64,000 nucleotides of DNA from Anaerolineae bacterium (GCA_022841825.1 JALHQT010000006.1:62001-126000); one strand, 5' to 3'; shown: positions 34,174 through 42,614, numbered from the stretch's first letter. Numbers and translations: made by a program. Notes: generated by a model not told the origin, from the letters alone.

Positions 34174-34192
34174 GTGTTTTTTTACCAATCCA

Positions 34193-34210
34193 TTCTACAG
34201 CTATGTAGAA
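34193..34210. promoter_or_regulatory. Second copy of the TetR operator, upstream of the acetyltransferase
   Basis: TTCTACA-GCTA-TGTAGAA: the same 7-bp arms as the site at 33565-33582, with the same 4-base spacing but a different spacer sequence. It lies 16 bases before the acetyltransferase start and just before its AGGGAGA ribosome binding site. Confidence 0.8.
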
Positions 34211-34226
34211 AATAGGGAGAGTGCAT

Positions 34227-34904
34227 ATGTTGAGCGAAGCAGTGTCGATGCGGGTGCGAGGGGCAACAATCGCGGATATTCCGTTCCTGGCGTGGTGCAA
34301 CTACGAGGCATCGTCCCCCCATCCCGGATTTTGCTACTGGGACCCGCTGCTTCAAGAGATTGGGGCAGAGACTATCCCCTTCATCGAAGCCGTCTTTCGT
34401 GTGCGCGCCCTCGCCTGGGGCGATCCGGAAGACTTCATGATCATCGAAGATGATGGCAAGCCGATTGGCGGCGCATCAGGGTTTACGATGAGCAGCGAGG
34501 ATTACCGCCCTCTCCGCCTTGACCGGATGCAGCAGGTCGCGGACGCGTTGGGCTGGCGAGAAGAACAACTCGCGACGTTCCTGGGCGGCTATCAGGGTGT
34601 CTGGTCTGACCCGCACGACATCACGCTTGCACCGAGCGCACCATGGATTATCGAGTGCGTTGCCGTCGTTCCAGAATCGCGCGGAAAAGGGGTCGCCAAG
34701 AGACTTCTCAATGCCCTACTGGATGAAGGGGCGCGCCGGGGCAACAGTCACGCTGGAATCTCGGTGACACTGGGTAATGCCCCAGCGGAGCGCGTGTACG
34801 AGAGCATCGGCTTCCAGCGCTATGTCACCTATTGGTCGGAATACTTCGACGGCTACTTCCCCGGCACCATGAAGTACAAGATGCGCCTTGTTCAGCGTTC
34901 GTAA
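34227..34904 (+). CDS. GNAT-family N-acetyltransferase
   Basis: A 225-residue GNAT protein. The acetyl-CoA-binding motif A is ECVAVVPESRGKGVAKRLLN with the R-G-K-G pattern, followed by VTLGNAPAERVYESIGFQRY, the conserved end of the fold. Residues 1-110 include an unusually long substrate region (YEASSPHPGFCYWDPLL). I start at the ATG at 34227, six bases after AGGGAGA, rather than the GTG at 34221. It is preceded by the operator shared with the TetR gene, so acetylation of the inducing compound (a drug, amine or metabolite) is an attractive inference. Its last 13 bases overlap the convergent nuclease gene. Confidence 0.87.
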   Translation: MLSEAVSMRVRGATIADIPFLAWCNYEASSPHPGFCYWDPLLQEIGAETIPFIEAVFRVRALAWGDPEDFMIIEDDGKPIGGASGFTMSSEDYRPLRLDRMQQVADALGWREEQLATFLGGYQGVWSDPHDITLAPSAPWIIECVAVVPESRGKGVAKRLLNALLDEGARRGNSHAGISVTLGNAPAERVYESIGFQRYVTYWSEYFDGYFPGTMKYKMRLVQRS

Positions 34905-35431
34905 TTCCCGTCGTTGAAGATGCCCGTCGGGTGGCAGCCACGGTTCGCCGCCGCTGCCGCCTGTTCAAGCGGGATGAACGCGCCTGCGAACGCCACATTG
35001 GGCGGATACTGCACCACTTCCGCCCACCCCTCTTCGATCAGCCGCGCGTTCACGAAAACGCCATCCGCATAGATGTAGCGCAGCAGCCGCCCGAAACGGT
35101 CGGTGTTTTCGCGGTCGGCGACCAGCGTCACCGTCCGGTTTTCGACCAGCGCCACGTTCGCCCGGCGTGCCTCGCTGTAACAAACCTCGTCGCGCTCCGG
35201 CGTGTTGATGCCGATGTAACGCACGCGATAGCCCACCCCACCAATCTGCACCTCGATGGTGTCGCCATCGGTGACGGACGTGACGACCGCCAGATCGCCA
35301 GCGGGCACATTGACGCTGCCCGGCGGCTGCTCGGTATAAATCGAACCAGGACTGTTGGGCGTAAACCCAATCGAGCAGGCAAGGCTGGCGAGCGCGAGCA
35401 AGACCAGGGCGAACAATGCATGTGGGCGCAT
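34892..35431 (-). CDS. Staphylococcal-nuclease-like (thermonuclease) lipoprotein
   Basis: A 179-residue exported nuclease-like protein. The N-terminus MRPHALFALVLLALASLAC carries a lipobox (LASLAC), so it is probably a membrane-anchored lipoprotein. The SNase fold follows: VTSVTDGDTIEVQIGG with the calcium aspartates, YRVRYIGINTPERDE with the catalytic Arg-region, then DRFGRLLRYIYADGVFVNARLIEEGWA. The catalytic set looks intact. It would degrade extracellular DNA or RNA. The 3' end overlaps the acetyltransferase gene by 13 bases on the other strand. Confidence 0.88.
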   Translation of the reverse strand: MRPHALFALVLLALASLACSIGFTPNSPGSIYTEQPPGSVNVPAGDLAVVTSVTDGDTIEVQIGGVGYRVRYIGINTPERDEVCYSEARRANVALVENRTVTLVADRENTDRFGRLLRYIYADGVFVNARLIEEGWAEVVQYPPNVAFAGAFIPLEQAAAAANRGCHPTGIFNDGNYER

Positions 35432-35557
35432 AACAAACGTACCTTAACTAGGTGCACACTCAGGAGTGAAAACAGAGGAAACGTGAGACGCAGAATAGCC
35501 CACAGCATCGAGCAGACAGACATCTTCTTAGCGAGATGATCTATTGTACTACGATCT

Positions 35558-36802
35558 TTATGCCAGTTCATCCAGCTTGCGCCGCAGATAGGCGTGTTCC
35601 AGATTATTCTGGCACAATTCCAGCGCCCGTTCATAGGCATCTGCGGCGGCTTCACGCTGATTTGTGCGGCGTAAGAGGTCGGCGTGGGCAACATGAAACG
35701 GAAAAAATTCTTCCATTTCTAGCTTCAGGTGGTGCAGAATTCGCAGCCCTGCCTGTGGGTTTCCCGCCATCGCCATCGCCACTGCCCGGTTGACTTCCAC
35801 GACTGGCGAAGCGGTCATCTGGAAGAGCGTCTGGTAGAGTTCTACGATTTGCGCCCAGTCAGTCTTTTGGGCGGTTTCTGCCCGTGCGTGTACGGCACTA
35901 ATCGCTGCCTGTACCTGATAAGGACCGGGATTGAGCAGCCGCAGGGCGTAATCGAGGATCGCTGTCCCTTCGTTTATGCGGTCGTGATCCCACTTTGCGC
36001 GATCCTGATCTTCCAGCACAACCAGTTCACCATTGCCGTTCACACGGGCATCTCGCCGGGAGTCATGCAAGAGCATCAGCGCCAGCAGTCCCCGTGCTTC
36101 CGCGCTGATCGGCTTATCGGGCAGGAGTTCCACCAGAATCCGGCACAATCGGATCGCTTCGCTGCACAGTTCGTGGCGGATGAGCATATCGCCGCTGGTG
36201 GCGACGTAGCCCTCATTGAAGATCAGATAGATCACGGTCAGCAGCGCGTCCAACCGCTGCGGGAGCAGTTCGGCGGGAGGAACACGGTAGGGGATGCCTG
36301 CGTCCCGAATTTTGGTGCGTGCTCGCGCCAGACGCTGTGCCATCGTCGTCGGCGGGATGAGAAAAGCGCGGGCGATTTCGTGCGTGGATAAGCCGCCTAA
36401 CGTACGCAGGGTGAGTGCGACCTGTGCATCCAGATTGAGCGAGGGATGGCAGCAGGTGAACATCAGCTTCAGGCGTTCATCCGGGATAGTCTCCATTTCT
36501 TCTTCCTCATCGTCTTCATCCCCTTTAAGGGAGTCGAGGATGACCTGCTGGTTGCGGGTGAAGTTCGAGTCGCGGCGGATGCGTTCAATCGCTTTACGTT
36601 TCGCAATCGTGGTGATCCATGCACCGGGATTACGGGGTACGCCGTCCTGCTTCCACTGTTCTAATGCCGCGATCAGCGCATCCTGCAAAGCATCTTCTGC
36701 CAGCGCGAAATCACCCAGCGTGGCGATCAGCACCGCGAGGACTTTGCCATGCTCCTGCCGGAAGGTGGTCTCGATTTGTGCCGCAATCTGTCCTGTGGTC
36801 AT
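35558..36802 (-). CDS. ECF42-type RNA polymerase sigma factor with C-terminal extension
   Basis: A 414-residue sigma factor, about twice normal ECF length. Region 2 is at residues ~10-75 (LGDFALAEDALQDALIAALE, WITTIAKRKAIERIRRD) and region 4 at ~120-180 (ALTLRTLGGLSTHEIARAFL, MAQRLARARTKI). The ~200-residue C-terminal extension has helical, TPR-like character and conserved MLLHDSRRDARVN and EVNRAVAMAMAGNP segments, as in group ECF42. There is no anti-sigma factor nearby; ECF42 factors are instead found with DGPF/YCII-related proteins, and one lies immediately upstream here. A palindromic repeat separates the two genes. The extension is thought to regulate sigma activity in this group. Confidence 0.9.
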   Translation of the reverse strand: MTTGQIAAQIETTFRQEHGKVLAVLIATLGDFALAEDALQDALIAALEQWKQDGVPRNPGAWITTIAKRKAIERIRRDSNFTRNQQVILDSLKGDEDDEEEEMETIPDERLKLMFTCCHPSLNLDAQVALTLRTLGGLSTHEIARAFLIPPTTMAQRLARARTKIRDAGIPYRVPPAELLPQRLDALLTVIYLIFNEGYVATSGDMLIRHELCSEAIRLCRILVELLPDKPISAEARGLLALMLLHDSRRDARVNGNGELVVLEDQDRAKWDHDRINEGTAILDYALRLLNPGPYQVQAAISAVHARAETAQKTDWAQIVELYQTLFQMTASPVVEVNRAVAMAMAGNPQAGLRILHHLKLEMEEFFPFHVAHADLLRRTNQREAAADAYERALELCQNNLEHAYLRRKLDELA

Positions 36803-36821
36803 TCTCTATCCGTCATCAGGT

Positions 36822-36846
36822 GGGCGGATTTTAAATCCGCCCCTAC
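36822..36846. repeat. GGGCGGATTT palindrome with CTAC tail
   Basis: GGGCGGATTT and AAATCCGCCC (10-bp arms, one-base centre) followed by CTAC, in the 52-base gap between the DGPF and sigma factor genes; it would form a hairpin in their joint transcript. Confidence 0.75.
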
Positions 36847-36854
36847 ATGCACGT

Positions 36855-37205
36855 TTATTCAAATGTGACCACTGGGCGGATTTCGACGCTGCCCTCTCGC
36901 GCAACGGGGATTTTCGAGGCGATTTCGATGGCTTCATCAAGGTCTTTGCAGTCGATGACGTAGAAGCCGGCCAGACCTTCGCGGGTTTCGACAAACGGAC
37001 CATCGGTGGTTAGCGTTTTGCCATCGCGGACGCGGATGGTGGTGGCAGCAGAGGTGGGGCGGACGGCTTCGCCTGAAATGATGGTGGCGCGCTGGCGAGC
37101 ATATTCAAAAAAGGCGTTGTAGTCCTGCATCTCCTGCATCTGGTCTTCCTTCGTCATGTTGGCGGCTGCGGCTTCGTCTCGATAGTTGAGCATCATGTAT
37201 TTCAC
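36855..37205 (-). CDS. DGPF-domain (YCII-related) protein, sigma factor partner
   Basis: A 116-residue YCII-related protein with the signature LTTDGPFVETREGLAGFYVID near the middle and the typical start MKYMMLNYRDE. The start codon is GTG at 37205 with AAGGAG upstream. Such proteins are dimeric alpha/beta barrels of unknown reaction, recurrently encoded next to ECF42 sigma factors. Here the gene is upstream of the sigma gene in the same direction, behind an AT-rich regulatory region. Confidence 0.88.
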   Translation of the reverse strand: MKYMMLNYRDEAAAANMTKEDQMQEMQDYNAFFEYARQRATIISGEAVRPTSAATTIRVRDGKTLTTDGPFVETREGLAGFYVIDCKDLDEAIEIASKIPVAREGSVEIRPVVTFE

Positions 37206-37213
37206 GGGAAGTT

Positions 37214-37323
37214 CTCCTTATTGGCTTGTGTGAAATGCAGGTTTTCGCATTTCTATCAATACGTCGAATGAGAGTCCATCAAAATGACATCTTTGTTCTC
37301 ATTTTAATCATTCTCTCATTTTA
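37214..37323 (-). promoter_or_regulatory. AT-rich leader with hairpin and repeated sites before the DGPF gene
   Basis: GAAATGC (37232-37238) and GCATTTC (37247-37253) form a hairpin just upstream of the ribosome binding site. Further out, TCTCATTTTA occurs twice as a direct repeat (37297-37306 and 37314-37323; 17 bases centre to centre), and AATGAGAG (37267-37274) is an inverted copy of CTCTCATT (37313-37320). The stretch is far more AT-rich than its surroundings. It may hold the target promoter of the sigma factor, which I could not identify with confidence. Confidence 0.45.
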
Positions 37324-37364
37324 GATATTCGAATTTACATTCACTTCTCAAATGTCAACACAAC

Positions 37365-39563
37365 CTACAAATCCAGGGTGCGCAAGTGGTTGACGATGTC
37401 CCAGCGCGCAGCGTCGTCAAGATCGGCGGCGCAGGCGGGCAGCGTGCGCCAACCCTCGCGCGTGAAGGCGAATAACTCCTCATCGCGCAGGCGGGACAGG
37501 CGCTCGACCAAATCTCCCAGGCTATCGGGCGCTGCGCCCCAACCACATGAGGCACTATACGTCAAACGCCCACGCGCCAGCGATTCGGCATCCGGCAGCA
37601 CAGTATTGACGATCTGCGGCGGCGGGAACAGCGCCAGCTCCGTCCGACGATTCGAGTCGTCCGATAACCGGACCGCGACGACGACCACCGCGACCCCCGC
37701 CGCCACCCCCAACACGCCGACCAGCAGCGCCGCCGGGGTCAGATCGAGTTTGCGGTAGACCACACGCAGGGTTGGCAACAACACGACACCCACAACCGCC
37801 AGGACAAGCCCGAATGCCGCGAGATTCAGAATGTTGGGGTCGCGCGTCAGGCTGACCGCCGCCTCATCGCGGATCGGCATGACGAAGGCGGCACGTTCCG
37901 TACCCTGCGCCCCCACCACATCGACCACCGCCCACCACTCGCCCGACCGCGCAATCTCCGCGCCCGCCGCCACGTACAAGCCGCCGCCGGCGCTTTCGGC
38001 GACGTGACGCTGTCCACGCCGCTCCAACGTCGGGTTGACGAGTTGGATGCGCACATCCTCGTCGTCTACTGGAACCCCTCCGCGCATCACTTGCACATCA
38101 TAGGTATTCGCGCCCGGACCGCCTGGCGTGATGGTCGTCGTCACCTGCAAATCGCCCAGTGTGGTGCTGCCGCTCGGCGGCGGAATTTGCGCCATCAGCG
38201 TCGGCTGCGGCACGGGTGTCGAAGCGACCAGCCCCGCCAGGACAACGGTCGCAATCCCGACGACGCCTTCGACCCGTAGTGTGCCTGCGAGGCTGCCGAT
38301 GGGGCGAGCAAACGCCCGCCAGCGCGCGTATCGTTCGGGCGTCAGGCTGACATGATGCGCGCCTGCCAGCGCGACCAGACCGCCGACCATCACCAGCTTG
38401 AGCGCCAGCGATGCGCCGTAGGGCGTTGCCAGGTCATCGGCTTCTGTGAACCAGTTGCTGGCGTTGTAGGCGCCCGTCGCCACGACAAGCAGCGCGCAGG
38501 CGAATGCCAGGCGTGAGAAGCGACTTAGAACCGCACGCAGCGCGCCGCGTTTGCCCTCGGCATCCAGCGGGGCGAGCGCGGTCGGCAGCACCAGCACGAG
38601 TGCTGCCAGACCGCCCGCCCAGATGCCAACCATCGTCCCGTGCAGCCAGTCGCTCAGGATGGCGAGCCAGGGCAGGACGAGCGCCCCCGCCGCGTGTGCC
38701 CCGATGCTGAATGTGAAGAACACCAGCGGCATCGCCCACGCCCCCGCCGTCCAGAAGGCGCGCACCAATCCGGGCTGCTCACGGCGGAAATAGCGCGCGG
38801 CGACCAGCAGCGCGGCGACAATGCCCAGCAGCACCACGCGCGCGTTCCAGGTATCGCCGAAGCGCGTCCCACTGCGAACCGTGTCCCACAATCCCTCGCC
38901 GAGGACGCGCGCGGCATCCGCGCCAAAGAAGACCATCGACTGCTGCACCAGCGCGATCAGGCTCCCGATCAGCAGCACCACCAGCGCAACGAACGCGAGG
39001 GCGTCGAGGCGGCTCATGACGCGCGGCGGCAGCAGCCCCGCCGCATACGAACGATTCCCCCACGCTGGGACGAGCACCCAGGCGTAAAGCGAGAAGACGC
39101 CCGCCAGCAGCGTCGCCGCCGCCAGCGAAAGCGCGCGCCAGACGACTTCCAGCGCTACCGCCTGATCCGCCGCCAGCACGCCAGTCACGCCTTCGACCGC
39201 AGCGCCGACAAAGAACAAGCGACGCTCGGCGATGACGTGCCCATCGCTGGCAAACGCCAGGCGCAGATCCACAAAGTACACGCCGTCAGGCAGGTCATTG
39301 GGCAGACGTGCCGTCAACAGCTTGTCGTCATTCGGCGACAACCCGCCAGACGCGACGACACTCCCCGCCTGATCGACCACCTGGATGGTGCTGAATTCCG
39401 GCTCCAGCCCTTCGCTGAACCAGTACTGCACACGCACGGGAGCGCGGTCGAGCACGGCGCGTTCTTCGGGGATGGCGCGGATGAGATAGCCATGCGCCAG
39501 TGTGGGCGCAGGTGCGCTAAAGAGCAGCAGTGTGAACAATGCGATGAAGAAGCGTCGGAACAT
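37365..39563 (-). CDS. CopC/CopD copper-resistance fusion protein with a degenerate cytochrome c-like tail
   Basis: A 732-residue membrane protein. The signal peptide ends near PTLAHG; mature residue His begins the CopC domain (HGYLIRAIPEERAVLDRAP, VQYWFSEGLEPEFS, FVDLRLAFASDGHVIAE), with the N-terminal His that binds Cu(II). Then come 8-9 membrane segments of the CopD type (to about residue 420), a soluble beta domain (~440-570), one or two further membrane segments, and a ~75-residue tail SLARGRLTYSASCGWGAAPD...WDIVNHLRTL. The tail resembles cytochrome c (ARG..Y...C, then W.IV.YLR) but lacks CxxCH, so it should not bind haem covalently. Likely in copper uptake or handling. A small membrane protein gene precedes it. 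Confidence 0.85.
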   Translation of the reverse strand: MFRRFFIALFTLLLFSAPAPTLAHGYLIRAIPEERAVLDRAPVRVQYWFSEGLEPEFSTIQVVDQAGSVVASGGLSPNDDKLLTARLPNDLPDGVYFVDLRLAFASDGHVIAERRLFFVGAAVEGVTGVLAADQAVALEVVWRALSLAAATLLAGVFSLYAWVLVPAWGNRSYAAGLLPPRVMSRLDALAFVALVVLLIGSLIALVQQSMVFFGADAARVLGEGLWDTVRSGTRFGDTWNARVVLLGIVAALLVAARYFRREQPGLVRAFWTAGAWAMPLVFFTFSIGAHAAGALVLPWLAILSDWLHGTMVGIWAGGLAALVLVLPTALAPLDAEGKRGALRAVLSRFSRLAFACALLVVATGAYNASNWFTEADDLATPYGASLALKLVMVGGLVALAGAHHVSLTPERYARWRAFARPIGSLAGTLRVEGVVGIATVVLAGLVASTPVPQPTLMAQIPPPSGSTTLGDLQVTTTITPGGPGANTYDVQVMRGGVPVDDEDVRIQLVNPTLERRGQRHVAESAGGGLYVAAGAEIARSGEWWAVVDVVGAQGTERAAFVMPIRDEAAVSLTRDPNILNLAAFGLVLAVVGVVLLPTLRVVYRKLDLTPAALLVGVLGVAAGVAVVVVAVRLSDDSNRRTELALFPPPQIVNTVLPDAESLARGRLTYSASCGWGAAPDSLGDLVERLSRLRDEELFAFTREGWRTLPACAADLDDAARWDIVNHLRTLDL

Positions 39564-39582
39564 GGAGGTTGCGGGATTTTCT

Positions 39583-39606
39583 GTAGGGACGAGGTGTGCC
39601 TCGCCC
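39583..39606. repeat. GTAGGGACGAGG...CCTCGCCC palindrome
   Basis: A copy of the main family with one mismatch in the arms (CGAGG/CCTCG core), between the CopCD gene and the small membrane protein gene. Confidence 0.6.
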
Positions 39607-39622
39607 GTCTTCTATGTTGTGG

Positions 39623-39808
39623 CTACTGCAAACGGAAACGGTCGCCTTCTTGCGGTGCGGGTTCAGTGGCGGCTTCGTCGTCGTCGAGCGGGGCATTGCG
39701 GCTGCGCAGCCAGCTCACGCCCATCATGACCAGGAAAGCGACCCCAACCGCCGCGAAGATCAACTCATCATAGATACCCAACGCGCCGTGCGCGAGGACA
39801 ACAGGCAT
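39623..39808 (-). CDS. Small single-pass membrane protein
   Basis: A 61-residue protein beginning MPVVLAHGALGIYDELIF, with one membrane helix at about residues 15-35 (LIFAAVGVAFLVMMGVSWL) and an acidic, polar C-terminal tail (DDDEAATEPAPQEGD). I start at the ATG at 39808; the open frame runs further upstream without plausible coding character. It is 60 bases before the CopCD gene on the same strand, with a palindrome between, so it may assist that protein. I do not recognise a family. Confidence 0.55.
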   Translation of the reverse strand: MPVVLAHGALGIYDELIFAAVGVAFLVMMGVSWLRSRNAPLDDDEAATEPAPQEGDRFRLQ

Positions 39809-39866
39809 TGCAGAATCCTTTGCACATCTGGCGTCATTGTAGCAGAAAAACGATTTGTGAGGAACT

Positions 39867-41393
39867 TCACGAAGAGAGATTCGGCTGTGCCTGCTCGCCA
39901 TAACACAGCGAAAGCAGATCATGCTGCGTCAGCCCCGCAGACTCCACAATCGTCGTCTGCCTCCGATCGCGCATGACCAGCACACGGTCGCATAAACCGA
40001 TCAGCTCGCCCAGGTCGGACGAGACCATGATGACGCTCACACCGTCCGCGCTCATCTGACGGATCAGCGTATAAATGTCGTACTTCGCGCCCACGTCCAC
40101 GCCGCGCGTCGGTTCGTCTAGAAGCAGCAGGCGTGGCATACGCGCCATCCCACGAGCGAACAGGATCTTCTGTTGGTTGCCACCACTCAACTCGCGCGTC
40201 GTCTGGGCGACACCCCGCGCCTTCAGGCGGACGGACTCGCCTAACGTCTTCGACTCGCGCGCCTCACGTGGCGGGTCGAGCAGCAGTCCGCCTCGGCTGA
40301 TCGCGCTCAGATGCGGCAGCGTGACGTTGTCGCGGATGCTGCGCGAAAGGATGAGACCCTGCGCGCGGCGCTCCTCCGGGATGTAGGCGACACCCTGCCG
40401 CCATGCCCAGGTCAATCCGCGACCCAATGCCGTCTCCTCGTCCAACACGACGCTGCCCGCCAGAATGCGATCCGCCCCTGCCAGCGCGCGAAGCAGTTCC
40501 GTCCGCCCCGACCCCGCCAGCCCTGCCACGCCCACGATTTCGCCCGCTCGCACGTCCAGATCGGCATGGTGAACATGCGCCGTCGCAAAATCGCGCACGC
40601 GCAGCCGAACAGCCGAGTCCGCTGCCTGAGTGCGCGGCGGATAAGCGTGCGTCAGGTCACGCCCGGTCATCAGACGGATCAAATCCTGCTGGTCAACTTC
40701 GCCGATGGGCGCAGTGGCGACCACCCGCCCGTCACGCATGACCGTGACCACATCGCAAATCTGAAAGACCTCTTCCATACGATGCGACACGTAGAGGATC
40801 GCCGCGCCCTGCGCCTTGAGTTGAGCGACCGCCGCGAACAGCCGTAGCGACTCGTCGCTCGTCAGCGCTGCGGTCGGCTCATCCATGACATAGATCGATG
40901 CGGACTGGCTGCCGATGTTCAGGAACGCGCTGGCGATCCTGACGAGCATCTGATCGCCCATGCTCAGGCGCGCCATGGCAATTCGTGGGTCGATATGGGT
41001 GATGCCGAGCCGCGCCAAACCCGCGCGCGCTTCATCCGCCAGCCGCCGCCAATCGACCAGCACACCCGCGCGGCGCGGATAGGGCTGCCCGATGAAGAGG
41101 TTCTCCGCAACGGAAAGCTGCGGGACGACATTGAGTTCCTGATGGATGAAACGCAGCCCGGCGTCAAATGCCGCCTGTGGCGTGTCGATAGTCACGGGCT
41201 GCCCATGGACGAGGATCGTCGCGCGGTCCGGCGCGACGACGCCCGCCAGAATTTTGATCAGCGTGCTCTTGCCCGCGCCGTTTTCGCCCATCAGCGCATG
41301 GACGCGCCCAGGCAGCAGGTCAAGCGCCGCGTCGATCAGGACAGGCGTCTCGCCATAGGTCTTGCTGGCGTGGCGGAGGGAGAGGAGGGACAT
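39867..41393 (-). CDS. ABC ribose/polyol-type importer ATPase (RbsA-like, tandem domains)
   Basis: A 508-residue ATPase with two ABC domains, as in RbsA/XylG/MglA. Domain 1 has Walker A GENGAGKST at residues 36-44, then signature LSMGDQMLVRIASAF and Walker B YVMDEPTAAL. Domain 2 has a variant Walker A region GLAGSGRTELLRALAG, signature LSGGNQQKILFARGMA and Walker B LLLDEPTRGVDVG; the weak second Walker A is normal for the family. It follows the binding-protein gene after a 160-base inverted-repeat region. No permease gene adjoins; the RbsC-like gene at 15154 is a candidate partner. Confidence 0.9.
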   Translation of the reverse strand: MSLLSLRHASKTYGETPVLIDAALDLLPGRVHALMGENGAGKSTLIKILAGVVAPDRATILVHGQPVTIDTPQAAFDAGLRFIHQELNVVPQLSVAENLFIGQPYPRRAGVLVDWRRLADEARAGLARLGITHIDPRIAMARLSMGDQMLVRIASAFLNIGSQSASIYVMDEPTAALTSDESLRLFAAVAQLKAQGAAILYVSHRMEEVFQICDVVTVMRDGRVVATAPIGEVDQQDLIRLMTGRDLTHAYPPRTQAADSAVRLRVRDFATAHVHHADLDVRAGEIVGVAGLAGSGRTELLRALAGADRILAGSVVLDEETALGRGLTWAWRQGVAYIPEERRAQGLILSRSIRDNVTLPHLSAISRGGLLLDPPREARESKTLGESVRLKARGVAQTTRELSGGNQQKILFARGMARMPRLLLLDEPTRGVDVGAKYDIYTLIRQMSADGVSVIMVSSDLGELIGLCDRVLVMRDRRQTTIVESAGLTQHDLLSLCYGEQAQPNLSS

Positions 41394-41411
41394 GAAGGTG
41401 ATAGGTGATCA

Positions 41412-41539
41412 GCGGATTAGCTTTGCAGCCTGATAGCCCATTAGCTTGATAGCTTTTGCTGCGCTGGGTCTTGCTCGCTATCTGGCTATAGAGCAGAGCT
41501 ATCAAGCTAATTTGCTAATTTGCTTCCCCGCTAATCCGC
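41412..41539. repeat. Nested inverted repeats rich in GCTAATTTGC
   Basis: Outer arms GCGGATTAGC (41412-41421) and GCTAATCCGC (41530-41539), and inner arms TTAGCTTGATAGCT (41441-41454) and AGCTATCAAGCTAA (41497-41510), are all perfect. Short units such as GCTAATTTGCTAATTTGC repeat in tandem between 41506 and 41556. The block fills the gap between the binding-protein and ATPase genes and could form a large cruciform or RNA structure. Confidence 0.8.
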
Positions 41540-41554
41540 TTCCGTGCTAATTTG

Positions 41555-42493
41555 CTATTCTCCGACGAACTCCGCCACATTCGCGCTGGTCACGAGCACC
41601 GTCGGCATATAGATCACCTGTTGGTTGATCGTCTCGCCGCCGAGGACGCGCTCGACCGCATCCGCCGTCGCGGCGCCGATCCCTGCAAGATCCTGCGCTA
41701 CGGACGCTTCAAAATTACCGCCCGCCGCGATGGCGTCCAGCGCCTGCGGGTTGGCGTCGATGCCGACGATCACGATGCCTTCGCCTTCACGCCCTGCCGC
41801 CTCAATCGCCTGGAGCGCGCCCAGCGCAGGCTGATCCCACGCCGCCCAGACCGCGCTAATGCTGCCGGGGTCGGGGTTCGCCGCCAGCACCGCTTCCATC
41901 TGTGCGCGCGAGTCAGCGATGCCGCCATCGGTCACGTCCGGCGTGATGCGGTCGATGATCTCGATGTCGGGGTTGTTGGCGAAAATCGCGTCGGCGATGA
42001 TGCCGCGCATCTGCACGGGTGGGAACGGATCAAAGACGAACATGACGACGCGCCCCTGCCCACCGATGCGGTCGGTGACATAGGTCGCGGTCTCCGCCGC
42101 CATTGCGTAGCCGTTGCTGGTCACGTTGGTGACGAGCAGCGGGTGCGTGCCCGCGTCCATGCCGAAGACCGGCACACCCGCATCGGACGCGACCTGCAAG
42201 CCCGCCTCGACCTGCGCAGGATCGACATTGATGACGATGGCATCGACACCCTGGTTGACGACATCTTCGATGCGGCTGATGACCGCCGCGACATCGCCCG
42301 CTGTGTCGATGACATTGACCGTCCAGCCCTTTTCGCTCGCCGCCGCCTCGAAGCCCTCGACGACGAACTGAGAACCCGGCTGCGCCAGGTACGGCGTGAT
42401 GACGGCAACCGTCGGCGCGTCCTGCGCCATGACGCCCGCGCCAAACAGCGCGAACACAATCAGCAATGCACTCACTATCAAGAAGCGACGCAT
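41555..42493 (-). CDS. ABC ribose/polyol-type substrate-binding protein (RbsB-like)
   Basis: A 312-residue exported periplasmic-binding-protein-1 type protein. The signal peptide is MRRFLIVSALLIVFALFGAGVMAQ. The mature sequence has the RbsB pattern: VAVITPYLAQPGSQFVVEGF, VVNQGVDAIVINVDPAQVEA, GVPVFGMDAG, then the hinge and GEGIVIVGIDANPQALDAI. I start at the ATG at 42493, with GGGAG ten bases upstream. It is the first gene of an RbsB-RbsA pair and lies downstream of an erythritol/threitol-type dehydrogenase gene, so its ligand may be a polyol; that is inference. Confidence 0.9.
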   Translation of the reverse strand: MRRFLIVSALLIVFALFGAGVMAQDAPTVAVITPYLAQPGSQFVVEGFEAAASEKGWTVNVIDTAGDVAAVISRIEDVVNQGVDAIVINVDPAQVEAGLQVASDAGVPVFGMDAGTHPLLVTNVTSNGYAMAAETATYVTDRIGGQGRVVMFVFDPFPPVQMRGIIADAIFANNPDIEIIDRITPDVTDGGIADSRAQMEAVLAANPDPGSISAVWAAWDQPALGALQAIEAAGREGEGIVIVGIDANPQALDAIAAGGNFEASVAQDLAGIGAATADAVERVLGGETINQQVIYMPTVLVTSANVAEFVGE

Positions 42494-42614
42494 GGTAACA
42501 ACTCCCTTAAGCGCAAATGGGTTGAATATGCGGAACGGCACGAGCGCGCAAGCTTATCGTGCCGACCATCATGCCGCAAGCAGCACGCGCAAAACGCAGC
42601 CGACACGCAGAATG

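Noticed and set aside
37530-37600. Frameshift hiding a CxxCH motif in the CopCD tail
   Set aside because: Reading the other frames did not give a CxxCH haem motif, and the frame is open through to a normal cytochrome-like end, so the motif appears truly absent.
41412-41556. CRISPR-like array
   Set aside because: The repeats are short tandem and inverted units without regular spacers, and no cas genes are present.
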